Below, one piece after another: positions 45,661 to 57,300 of a stretch of DNA of 64,000 nt (position 1 is its first letter; every line of letters begins with the position of its first letter). The notes beneath the pieces were generated by a model. It searched no databases, was not told the DNA's origin, and was given only the letters and a program-made list of their open reading frames with translations. Where the stretch lies: positions 109,315 through 173,314 of the forward strand of contig JALNQF010000090.1 of NCBI GenBank assembly GCA_028456385.1. The letters run 5' to 3'. Source of the DNA: Ophiosphaerella korrae (taxonomy: Eukaryota > Ascomycota > Dothideomycetes > Pleosporales > Phaeosphaeriaceae). The translations under genes and the position numbers were made by a program.

Positions 45661-47479
45661 CTAAAAATAAGAAAGAAGTACTATAAGTATAAGCTAAACC
45701 TTAGAAAAAAGTAGCTAAGAGTAAAGAAATATAATATATAATACTCTATTAGACCTTTTATTATAAAGATAACTACTATATATATCTTTCTAGTAAAGAG
45801 GAAGTAAGATACTTCTTATAATAAAGAAATAGAATAGTAGTAATAAAAGAAAGAATAAAAGTATAACTAGAAGAGATAGTATATATAATAGACCTACTAA
45901 TAGAAGACTTAGAGAGGAGAAAACTCTTAGTACTATTAATTTAAGCTAAAGAACTAGTACTAGATAAAGAAACTACTATAGCTTCTTCTAAAAGACTATA
46001 AAAAAGTAAGAGATAAATTAGTATAAAAGATATAGAGTATACCTAGCTAAAAACATATAGCTATAATAGCTATATAATAATAGATATAAAAGAATAAAAT
46101 AAAAAATAGAAGTTTATTTAAAAATACTTACTAGTTATAAGTTTAGAGAAAGTATACAAAGACTAAAAAGAGTATAATCCTAAAGAAATAAAGTTTATAC
46201 TATTCTAAGAATAGATAAAGTAATATATAGTTATAGTAAGAAGAATACCTATAAAAAAAGAGTAGTAGTACCTAGTAAGAAAGACGTAATAGATTAATAA
46301 AGCCTATATACTAAGAATACTAGTAGTATACTACGTCCTAATAATAGATACACCTAGAAAAGATAAATACTAGAAAGGAGATAATAAGATAATAAATCTA
46401 AAATATCTAGTATACTTTAAAGTATTATAGATATTATACTTAGATAAGAATTATATAAAATATAGGAACCTAAAAGTAAATAATAAAGTATAGCCTATAA
46501 GAAGAAAAGGCTATAACTATATAAGAGTAATTCTAGTAGAAGATATTTAAGGATAGGAAATTATCCTAAAAGATAGATATATAGTAATAAGACCTAGTCT
46601 AAAACAATCTAAAAAATATATCCTAAGAAGACTATAGTATAAATATATATATAATAAATATCTAAAATATAAAGAATATAAACTTAAAGTAAAGCTATAG
46701 CTTTAGAAAGATAGATAATTTATAAAACTACCTAAGTAAAAATAGCTAAAAGGTATAAGAGGCCTATATATTATAAAGATAAGTACTTACTAAGAAAAGA
46801 AAGTATAATTAATAATAGATAGTAAAGCTATAAAAAACTTTATATTAAAGAAGTTTATAGAAATATAAAGAATACGTTATATAATAAAGAAATATCCTTA
46901 ATAATTAAGTATAATTAAAGGAAAACTATTCTAAGAACTAATTAGGTTTAAAATAGTTCCCTCTATACTTAAACTAGAAAAGATAACAATAAAGAATATA
47001 GTTATAGATATAATAATAATTAATAATAAATAAAATATAATACTAAGAATACTATAGTTATAAATAACTAACCTATATATTAATTAGAGGATAGGAAAGA
47101 TTAACTACTATAGAATAAATATATTAAAGGCTAATATAAACACCTATAAAGGAAAATTCCTAAAAGAATATAAGAAATAAGAGGAATAGCTTATAAAGCC
47201 TAAAGACTACTTCCTAGAATATTAGCTATAGAACTTAGTAATAGAACTAAAAGAAGATAAAAACGTAGAATAAAGCCTAGTCTACTAAAAAATAGAAGAA
47301 AAGTTAAAAATTAAACAAGTATTTATTAAAAACGTACTAAAAAAAGGATAGATAAGAGAATCTAAGTCCTTAGTAGTATATAGACTTATCTTTATAGATA
47401 AAAAAAAAATAAGTAATAAGAGACCTTATATAGATTTTAGAAAGACTAACGTAATTATAAATAAAAACTAATACCTACT

Positions 47480-47800
47480 ACTATAAATAGATATAATATA
47501 AAATAAGCTATAAAGAGTAAAAATCTTTACAAAACTAGATATCTAGAATACTTACTACTAAATTAGAATTAAAAAAGGTAATAAATAGAAAATAGCGTTT
47601 AAAACACAATATAGACTATATAAATATATAGTTATACCTTTTAGCTTAATAAATATACTAGTAGCCTTCTAAGAAAAGATAAATATAGTACTAAGAGAGT
47701 ACTTAAACGTATTTATATTTATATACCTAGACAATATCTTTATATTCTTAGAAATAAAAGAAGAATACGTATAATATATATATAAAGTACTAGAAAAGCT
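47480..47800 (+). pseudogene. Reverse transcriptase core, copy 1
   Basis: Residual RT motifs are visible in one frame with stops: FTKLDI, RLYKYIVIPFSLIN and IYLDNIFIFL. The last is the YxDD active-site box with the second Asp changed to Asn. Spacing fits a Ty3/Gypsy RT palm domain. Confidence 0.8.
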
Positions 47801-48199
47801 AGTAAAAAGTAAATTATTCCTTAAAATAAGAAAATATAAGTTCTATACAAAGAAAATAGATTTCCTTAGATTTATTATTAAACTAGGAAAAATTAAGATT
47901 AACTTTAAAAAGATTAGATTAATTAATAAATAGCTAATACTAAAGAACCTAAGAGAAGTATAATAATTTTATAGCTTAGCTAACTTTTATAAAAAGCTAA
48001 TAGTAAGATAGTCTAAAGATATAAAACTAATAATAAAACTTATAAAAAAAGATATACTATTTAAATAGATAAAAGAATATAATAAAGTATTTAATAAAAT
48101 TAAAAAGAAGTTTATAGAGAACCTAGTTATTAGAATATATAACCTAGACCTACTAGTAATAGTAAAAATAGATATATCTAACTTAGTCTATAGAATAGT

Positions 48200-48420
48200 A
48201 CTAATACAAGAAGACCTAGAGACTAAAAAGGAATACTTAGTTAAATACTTCTCTAAGAAGATAAAAATAGTAGAACTTAACTACTTAATCTATAATAAAG
48301 AAATACTAGTAATCTATAAAGTATTTAAGTAATAGAGAGTATACTTATAAAAAGTAAAGTACTAAATAAAAGTCTATATAGACTATAAAAACTTTATAAA
48401 GTTTATAATAAATAAAAAAC
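48200..48420 (+). pseudogene. RNase H region, copy 1
   Basis: KEYLVKYFSKKI and VELNYLIYNKEILVIYKVF match the RNase H segment that follows RT in Ty3/Gypsy elements. Confidence 0.7.
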
Positions 48421-48699
48421 TATTATAATAATATATAAGATAGTAAGAATTCCTATTAATATTTAATATAGAAATTATATATATATAAAAGAAAGATAAC
48501 TAATTTATAGATACTCTTAGTAAAAGACTAGACTTATAAGAAGAAGTAAATACTACTAGAATAGTTCTAGTTAAGAATAAAAAAAGATACTTAGTCCTAA
48601 ATATACCTAAAATAGCTATAACACTTAAAAGAAAAAATAGCGAGCTAGATAAATAGATTTAGAAAATAACGTAAAAAGTATCTAAAAAAATATAGAAAC

Positions 48700-49560
48700 T
48701 AGAAATCTAAAAAGGACTTATATAAGCTTATAGAAGAATATATATCCTAAGAAAGATCTAAAGAGAATTTATATAATAATTCTATAAATTACTAGTATAT
48801 AGATACTAAAGGATTAATAAAACCTTTAATAGGTTACTATAAAACTACTATATTCTAAGAGTAAGATAGCTAGTAATAGAAGTACTATAAGACTATATAG
48901 AATACTAGAGAAATAAGTATAGTAGATACGCACTATATAGAATATTATAACTAGTAGAAGTACTAGAATAACTATAAAGAATTATTATAATAGACTTTAT
49001 TATAAAGCTACCTAAGTCTAAAGACTTAATATTAGGAGTTAAGTATAATAGAATCTTAATAATAGTAGATAAACTTATAAAGTACTTATACTTTAGACTA
49101 TATAAAAAAAAAAGTAGGATAGAGGTTACTATATACTAGATCTTAGGAATAGTAATTAGCTAATATAGACTACTAGATAAGATTATTATAGATAGAGATA
49201 TACAATTTATATTAAAACTATAGAGAAAAATTATAGTATAACTAGGAATTAAATATATAATATTAATAGTATACTACCTATAGATAGATAGATAGTTAGA
49301 ATAAATAAATTAAATAGTAGAATAATACTTAAGATACTACCTTAACTATAACTAGAATAATTAGGTATAGCTACTACCTATAGTATAGTTAGTATATAAT
49401 AGTGTAAAAAATATAGTAATAGAAATATTACTCTTCTTTATAAACTATAGATTTAACCCTAGTATATATAGAATACTAAGATTAGAGATATCTTAGTTCC
49501 TAAAAGGAAAAAACTTCGCTAATAGACTTAAAGAGATATATAACTAACTAAAATAAGATA
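48700..49560 (+). pseudogene. Integrase region, copy 1
   Basis: IIIIDFIIKLPKSKDLILGV and VDKLIKYLYF represent the catalytic core start. IIDRDIQFI is the second acidic motif. Many stops interrupt the frame. Confidence 0.72.
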
Positions 49561-49849
49561 TAGAATTCTTATATAATTAAATAGTAAAGTACTATAATAA
49601 GAGATATAAAGAGGGACCCTAATTTAAAAAAAAAGAAAAAGTATAGTTAGTATAAAAGAATATTAAAAGTAAAAGACTAAGCTCTAAATTAGACTATATT
49701 AAGATAGAACTATATAAGATTAAAAAAGAAGTTATACTAGTTATATTTAAATTAAAGCTACTAAATAAGATAAAGATATACTTAACTTTCTATATAGTAC
49801 TACTTAAGATAGTACTATAAAACGTAGAACTACTAGTATATAAAGTAGA

Positions 49850-49990
49850 TATATATAGAGAATAAGAAGAATAGAAAGTTAAGAAAATCCTAGTATATTA
49901 GTTCTATAATAGGAGAAACTATTATTTAGTAAAATAGATAAGTATAGACGAAAAAAAGGAAACTATAAGAAGAAATATAGAAACTAGAAG
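49850..49990 (+). pseudogene. Chromodomain-like integrase tail, copy 1
   Basis: KVKKILVY, then FYNRRNYYLVK and IDEKKETIRRN, resembles a chromodomain core (strand, YLVKW-like aromatic segment, helix) placed directly after integrase, as in chromoviruses. The match is degraded, so this is a moderate call. Confidence 0.55.
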
Positions 49991-50694
49991 ATAACCTTAA
50001 CTACTCTAAGAAACTAGAAGACTTCTAAAGTTAAAACTCTCTAGAACGCCTAGTAATAAACTAAGAAAACTAATATTACTACTATTAGATAGAGAGGCGA
50101 TAGGAGTATATAACGTAAGACTTACTATAATAGTATTAAACGCCTTATCTAAGTCTAGCTTAGCTTCTAAAGCTACTAACTACTTAGTTAATTTTTTATT
50201 ATTTAAGGCTTTTATCTTATAAAAGTAAGAGAGATAAGTTTAATTCTCTACTAACTTACTCTATATAAGCTCTTAGATTTACTTATACTTAGCTTTAGCT
50301 TCTACAATTTAAGATAGTAATTTCTCTTAAGTCTAGTTAATAGCTTTCCCTATTATTATTAAGCTTAGATATAAGAATAAGTATAATAAATATATACTTA
50401 GAAAGAGAAATACTAGATATATTATAAGAACTACGTATATTTATATAAATATATACCTTATAAGCCTTACTATTATTTATAGAAATAATATAAAGAAGAG
50501 ACTTAGGATTTAACTTAAGAGAAGTATAATAAAAATAAAGAAATATCTTAATACTATTATATAACACGTAATTAGTAAGAAGATATTAATAATATATAGA
50601 AGAAATAACTATAAAGAGTAATAAAGAACTATAGATTAATAAAGAAAGTAAATTAATAACTTTAGCTCTAAGATAGATAAACGAGAACTTACTT

Positions 50695-50708
50695 AAAAGA
50701 AGAGATAG
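50695..50708 (+). other. Polypurine tract of copy 1
   Basis: AAAAGAAGAGATAG lies immediately 5' of the 3' LTR, the plus-strand primer site position. Confidence 0.65.
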
Positions 50709-51138
50709 TATTATAGTAGTAATAGAAAAGCTATAGATAAAACTAATTAGTTTTATAATAGATAACCTAGACTTATATAACCTAAAAGGATAAGAACTTA
50801 ATTAGAAGACTATATATAACTAAAATACCTAGAGTAATCTATAATCTATAAACTCTTAGTATTAATAGATTATAGATTAAAGTAATTTATAATCTATTAG
50901 TTTTAGTAACTATAGATTAATAGATTATATTAAGTATATAGTTAGTAGTAATATATATTATTAAGATAGTATTAGTAATTTAATTATTAACTATAAGTAA
51001 TAATACTAAAGATAGTTGTAAAACATCTTCTATTATTTATAGCTTATTATAGATTAAAATATAAACTCTTACTATTACCTCTTAATCTACTAATAACCCT
51101 TAGGTACTAAGAAGTTAACTCTAGTAATACTTACAACA
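50709..51138 (+). repeat. 3' LTR of copy 1
   Basis: 430 bp, nearly identical to the 5' LTR except for transitions. It ends in ACAACA and is followed by AGAAA. Confidence 0.9.
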
Positions 51139-51143
51139 AGAAA
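51139..51143 (+). repeat. Right target-site duplication AGAAA of copy 1
   Basis: Direct copy of 44099-44103. Confidence 0.85.
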
Positions 51144-52265
51144 CTTATATAAATAATATCTTTAAGTAAACTTCTACTATTACTTATAGTAACTACTTAC
51201 TAAGAGCTTACTAGTATTAATTTTAGTATTAGTAAAGAGTAAACTTAACTCTATCTTACTTATTAACTTTATTTTACTTATTAACTTTATTTTACTTATT
51301 AACTTATTAACTCTATTTACTCTATTTACTTAACTACTTTAACTACTCTATTTTACTTAGTAGCTTTAGTAGCTCTAGTAGCTTTATTTCTACTACTATA
51401 TTATAGATAAAATCTTTTAAAACTAGTACTTTATAGATTTAAGTAAAAGAGTATCTTTATATATTTCTAGTAGTATAACTAGTATAGCTTAAGAGTTACT
51501 AGGCTTATTTTAAATAAGTTACTTAGTAAGCTATACTTTACTCTAACTTTTATATCTTCTCTTACTTCTAGTAGTAGCTAATACTACTAGTCTAGCTCTA
51601 GTTAGAGATATAAAATAGTATATTTTATAACTTAACTTATTTTCTTTACTATTAGTAAAGCTCTAACTAAAGCTACTATTAGCGTCTTTTAGCTTTAGCT
51701 TTATATTATTAAAATTATAAGCTTTAGTATACTTTTATATAGTAAAGTTAACTTATCTAGTAAAATCTTTAATTATAATCTTACTATTATTAGTACTATT
51801 AAAGTTTATAGTAATACTTATATAAATAAAACTTTATTATATAACTTTATATTTTTATTTATATAGCTTATTTTAGGTATCTCTAACTACTTTTATTATA
51901 GTAATATAATATTCTAAAATTATACTTTTTACTTTACTACTTTTACTACTAGCTATAGCTTTAGCTTTAGCTATCTTAGTATCTACTTTAGCTTCTAATA
52001 TAGCTTTTAGCTTATCTCTTTATAATAGTTTAAAAAGCTTATTAATTAATATATCTAGTAGCTAGAGTAGCTCTATATATCCTAGAAAGATAACTATAAA
52101 TATAACTTATTTTTTTCTAAGTTATACTTTTATATTACTATTTTTATAAAAAGTAGTATAATCTATTATAAATAAGTTTTTTTTTTTATTAAAGCTTAGT
52201 ACTAACTTAGTATTTATTTACTTAAGTATTAGCTTTTTATTATTAAAGGTACTAGCTAATAGCTT
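51144..52265. other. AT-rich DNA of unknown origin
   Basis: RIP-like sequence with no domain I can recognise. It may be a diverged part of the same or another transposon, possibly in minus orientation. Confidence 0.4.
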
Positions 52266-52728
52266 AATAGATACTTAAGAGTTATAATAGAGTTACTTAT
52301 TATTAACTATAAGTAACCTTATTTAAAAGTATTAGTAGATTAGAAGTTAATAATAGAAGCTTATATTATAATTAAGTAATAGGCTATAAATAATAGAAAG
52401 GTATCTTATAATATTAATATATTATTACTTGTAGTTAGTAATTAAATTACTATTACAATCCTAATAATATATATCTTTAATAACTATATACTTATACTCT
52501 TTAGTTAGCTTTATAGCTTTATAGGCGCTAAGCCTTATAAAGCTATAAAGTTATCTAACTACTAGCTTTATAGCTTTATAAGTACTAAGCCTTATAAAGC
52601 TATAAAGTTATTACGTATCTTTATTATAATTAACTTTATAATTAAATTTATATCTTTATAAGTTATATATATTATTATCTTCTATTATAAAACTAATTAG
52701 TTCTATTTAGTTTTTTTTATTTACTATT
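52266..52728 (-). repeat. Diverged minus-strand LTR relic
   Basis: Read on the minus strand it follows the LTR order of copies 1 and 2 (start-like TATTATAATAG near 52728, AACTAATTAG near 52695, end-like segments near 52270). A hairpin-rich insertion sits in the middle. It is probably a solo LTR or the edge of another copy of a related family. Confidence 0.6.
52508..52608. repeat. Two tandem near-perfect hairpins
   Basis: Each unit pairs CTTTATAGCTTTATA(A)G with CCTTATAAAGCTATAAAG around a 5-8 base GCTAAG-type loop. The units lie head to tail at about 52511-52552 and 52565-52606. Confidence 0.75.
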
Positions 52729-53078
52729 ATAATAAGAGTCTTAAAAATAGTACTTTACTATATTAATTTTACTCTTCTCTATTTTATAAAAAATTAACTT
52801 AAGCTTAATATAAGGCTCTCTATTAGTATAAATAGTTAATACTAAAGTAGCTTAGTACTTTACTTAGTTATAGTTATATACTTAAGCTATTACTAAGTAG
52901 TCTCTTTTAAGATAGTAAGTATACTTATTAAAAAACTTAAATAAAATTAAAGTCTTATTTATATTTACTATAAAAGATAGTTAAAAGTACTAAACTATAT
53001 AAAAACTTCTTATAATAATTAAATTTTAATAAATAAACTAGAAGAAGCTATTTACTAGCTTCTAGTAGTAAGGTAAGA
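52729..53078. other. AT-rich DNA of unknown origin between LTR relics
   Basis: RIP-like sequence between the minus-strand LTR relic and the relic host element. No feature is identified. Confidence 0.4.
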
Positions 53079-53535
53079 TATTATAGACGTAATAAGAGAA
53101 ATTAATATAGAACTAATTAGTCCTAACTTAGGTACTAACAAAGTATAAGATAAGTAAAGTAATAACCTTAATTAAGAAACTACTTATAATTAGAATATAT
53201 AGTAGTAATCTATAGTTACGTATAAATAGATTAAAGTAATCTATAATAATATATAAATAGATTAAAGTAATCTATAATTATATATAAATAGATTAGTAAT
53301 AATCTATAATATTATATAAATAGATTAATACAAGAATATAATTAATAGGATATATATTATTAAGATAGTATTAGTAATCTAATTTCTAACTAAGAACGCT
53401 AATACTTAATATTATATATATAAATTAACTATTATTTATAGTTATTACTAATTACTATATAAGCTTTTATTATTACTTCCTAATCTACTAATAACTTTAA
53501 GGTTACTAAGAAGTTAACTTAGGTAACTTATTATA
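53079..53535 (+). repeat. 5' LTR of the relic host element (copy 3)
   Basis: About 457 bp, colinear at both ends with the 430-bp LTRs but with its centre expanded into about four imperfect tandem units of ATAAATAGATTAAAGTAATC type (about 53222-53325). It is followed by the same post-LTR sequence (CCTTACTAATTTAG) found in copies 1 and 2. Confidence 0.75.
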
Positions 53536-53616
53536 CCTTACTAATTTAGATATTAAGAGGAGTAAAGCGTAAGTAGTATATAGTCTAGCTAATATAATAG
53601 TAAAAAGTTTAACTAA
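53536..53616 (+). mobile_element. Copy 3, interior left of the nested insertion
   Basis: Start of the interior of the relic element (GTAAAGCGTAAGTAG, TAGTCTAGCTAATA), broken at the ATAAG target by insertion of copy 2. It resumes at 60663. Confidence 0.75.
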
Positions 53617-53621
53617 ATAAG
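53617..53621 (+). repeat. Left target-site duplication ATAAG of copy 2
   Basis: ATAAG precedes TGTTACGATAG, the LTR start, and recurs at 60658-60662. Confidence 0.88.
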
Positions 53622-54051
53622 TGTTACGATAGTAATAGAAGAGCTATAGATAGAACTAATTAGTCCTACGATAATAGACTTAGACTTATATAACTCTAAG
53701 GAGCACGAACTTAATTAGGAGACTACGTACAATTAGGACACCTAAGGTAATCTATAATCTATAGACTCTTAGTATTAATAGATTATAGATTAAGATAATC
53801 TGTAATCTATTAGTCTTAGTAATAATAGATTATAGATTATAACGAGTATATAGTTAATAGAATATATATTATTAGGATATTATTAGTAATCTAATCTCTT
53901 AACTATAGAGCGCTAATACAAGATAGTTATAAAATATCTTCTATTATTTATAGTTTATTATAGATTACTATACAAGCCTTTGTTATTACCTCTTAATCTA
54001 CTAACACCCTAATTAGGTATTAGGAAGTTAACCCTAGTAATACCTATAACA
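53622..54051 (+). repeat. 5' LTR of copy 2
   Basis: 430 bp with intact TG and CA termini; the best-preserved LTR in the window. Confidence 0.9.
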
Positions 54052-57019
54052 CCTTACTAATTTAGTTATTAAAAGGAGTAAAGCGTAAGTAGCGTATAGT
54101 CTAGCTAATACGATAGTAGAAAGTTTAATAAAAAGAAGTACTAAGGCACTTATAAGTACTTATAAGTTAGATAGTACTATATAGGAAACTATTAAGGATT
54201 GTATTAATAAACTAATAGATAATAAAGAAGATATAAAGATAGTAATTAAAGCTTTAGAGACGTAGAACAAGGAACTCTAAGATTATACAAAGTAGAATAA
54301 GGTATAGATTAAAGCTATTATTAAAGGTTAGAATTAGATAGAACTAATTATATAATAACTAGAGATAAGTATAATAAAGAAACTACCTAAGATACCTATC
54401 TTTAGAAAGTATAATAGAATATAGGAAGAACTAAGACCCTTTATAGTATTAGTATAACTTTAAATAGATATATAAGTACTATACTTTAATATAGAAGAAA
54501 AGAAGGTAATATATATTAGAATATATCTCGAAAAGAATATAATAAGATAGTTTAAACTTTACTAGATAGATTATATAATACACGCTCTAATATACTAGAA
54601 GGACGAAACTAGAGCTATTTTTAGAAGTTACAAATACTTTACTAGGCGAATAAGAGTAGCCTTTAAGGATATAGATATTACCTAATAAGCTAAAGAATAA
54701 CTTAAAAGACTTATATAATAAAAGAGTATACTAGAGTATATATTATAGTTTAAATAACTATTATAAAATATAGAATAGAATAAGTTAGCCCTTATATTAC
54801 AATTTAAATAAAGACTAAATAAGAAAATCTAATACAAAATAATCTATATAGAAAAACTAAGGATATTAGAAGCTCTAAAATAATAGGCAATTTAAATTAA
54901 TAATAATCTTTAAGAATAGAAAAAGAATAAGTATAGTAACTAAACTAGAAACTAGAATACTAGAGACCCTATAATCCTTAATATAAACAAGGATAAGAAG
55001 AATAAGAAGAATAAAGACTTTACGTACTTTAACTATAGTAAAAAAAGCTACTACGTAAAAGATTACTAATTAAAGAAGAAATAAGATATAGTATACTATA
55101 AATATAGAAAACTAAGATACTTTATAAAAGACTATAGAAGTAAAGACTATAAGAAAGATAAAGAAACTTAGTTAAAGATAACTAAGAAAAAGAAAGAAGC
55201 ACTATAAGTATAGGCTAAACCTTAAGAGAAAGTAGCTAGGAGTAAAGAAATATAATATATAATACTTAACTAGACCTTTTATTATAATAATAACTACTAT
55301 ATATATCTTTCTAGTAAATAAAGAGTAGGATATTTTCTATATAGTAAATAGAAAGTAGCTATAATAAAAGAAGAATAAATAAAAGTATAGCTAGAAGAGA
55401 CTACTTATATAATAGACCTACTAATAGAAGACTTAGAGAGGGAAGAACCCTTAGTACTATTAATCTAGGCTAAAAGATAGGTATAAGATAAAGAGACTAC
55501 TATAGCTTCTTCTAAAGAACTATAAGAAAGTAAAAAGTAAAATAGTATAAAAAGTAAAGAGTATACCTAGCCTAATATATATAGCTATAATAGCTATATA
55601 ATAATAGATATAGAGGAATAAAATAAAGATTAGAGGTTTATTTAGAAATACTTACTAGTTATAAGTATAGAGGAAGCGTACAAAGACTAGAAAGAACGTA
55701 ATCCTAAAGAAATAAAATTTATACTATTCTAAGAATAGATAAAGTAAAATATAGTTATAGTAAGAAGAATACCTATATAAAAAGAGTAATAATACCTTGT
55801 AAGAAAAATAAGATAAATTAATAAAGCCTATATACTAAGAGTACTAGTAGTGTACTATATCCTAACTACTAATATACCTAGAAAAGATAAATACTAGGAA
55901 GGAGACAATAAGATAATAAATCTAAAATACCTAGTATATTTTAAAGTATTATAGATATTATACCTAGAGAAGAATTACGTAATATATAGGAACCTTAAAG
56001 CAAATAATAGCGTATAGCCTATAAGGAGACGAGGCTATAACTATATAAGAGTAATTCTAGTAGAAGATATCTAAGGATAGGAAATAACTCTAGAAGATAA
56101 ATACCTAGTAATAAGGCTAGGATATAAACTATCTAAAAAATACGTCCTAAGAAGACTATAGTACAAATATATATACGATAAATATCTAAAATATAAAGAA
56201 TATAAACTTAGAGTAAGGCTATAGCTTTAGAAAGATAGATAATTTATAAAGATACCTAAGTAAGAAAAGCTAGAAGGTATAAGAGGCCTATATATTACAA
56301 AAATAGGTATATACTAAGGAAAGAGAGTATAATTAATAATTAATAGTAGAGCTACAAGAAACTTTATATTAAAGAAGTTTATAGAAATACAAGGAATAAA
56401 GTATATAATAAAGAAATACTCCTAACAACTAAGTATAATTAAAAGAAAACTATTTTAAGAACCTATTAGGTTTAAAACAACTCTCTCTACACTTAAATTA
56501 AAAGGAATAATAATTAAGAATATAGTTATAGATATAACAACAATTAATAATAAATAAGATATAATATTAGGAATACTATAGTTATAGATAACTAACATAT
56601 ACATTAATTAGAGAATAAGAGAAATTAGCTACTAAAAAGATAAGCTAAAAGCTAATATTAGTATATGTAAAAGAAAATTCCTAGAAGAATACAAGAAATA
56701 GGAAAAATAGCTTATAGAACCTAAAAACTACCTTCTAGAATATTAGCTATAGGATTTAGCGATAGAAATAGAAGAAAAAAAAAAATTAGATAGAGTCTAG
56801 TCTATAGAAAGATAGAAGAAGAATCTAAAATTAAAAGAATATTTATTAAAAATATACTAAAGAAAGGATAAATATAAGAATCTAAATCCTTAGTAGTATA
56901 TAGACTTATATTTATAGATAAAAAAGGGATAAGTAATAAAAGGCTTTACGTAGACTTCTAAAAAACTAACGCAATTATAAACAAGAACTAATACTTTTTA
57001 CTATAAATAGATATAATAC

Positions 57020-57300
57020 AAGATAGGCTAGAGAAAGTAAAAATCTTTATAAAACTAGATATCTAAAACGCTTACTATTAAATTAGAATTAAAAAAGGTA
57101 ATAAATAGAAAATAGTATTTAGAATATAGTATAGACTATATAAATACATAGTTATACCTTTTAGTTTAATAAACGCACTAGCCGCATTTTAAGAAAGAAT
57201 TAACATAGTACTAAGAGAGTACTTAGACGAATTTATATTTATATATCTAGATAATATCTTTATATTCTTAGAAATAGAGGAAGAATATATATAACATATA
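57020..57300 (+). pseudogene. Reverse transcriptase core, copy 2
   Basis: FIKLDI, RLYKYIVIPFSLINA and IYLDNIFIFL appear in one interrupted frame, parallel to copy 1. Confidence 0.8.

Larger units (their letters stand above)
44104..51138 (+). mobile_element. Full-length Ty3/Gypsy retrotransposon, copy 1 (RIP-inactivated)
   Basis: Element of 7035 bp bounded by two 430-bp LTRs (44104-44533 and 50709-51138) and by 5-bp duplications AGAAA. The interior, on the plus strand and riddled with stops, reads gag (about 44.6-45.7 kb, ending in a decayed zinc knuckle), protease/reverse transcriptase/RNase H (about 46.7-48.6 kb), integrase (about 48.7-49.6 kb) and a chromodomain-like tail (about 49.85-49.98 kb). 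The purine-rich tract AAAAGAAGAGATAG ends exactly at the 3' LTR, as a polypurine tract should. Order RT-RNase H-integrase identifies Ty3/Gypsy; the tail suggests a chromovirus. No coding capacity remains. Confidence 0.92.

Noticed and set aside
50337..50567. 76-residue minus-strand open frame in the AT-rich block
   Set aside because: It lies in the non-coding tail of a RIP-mutated retrotransposon and consists of Ile/Tyr/Asn/Lys/Ser, expected from random AT-rich DNA.
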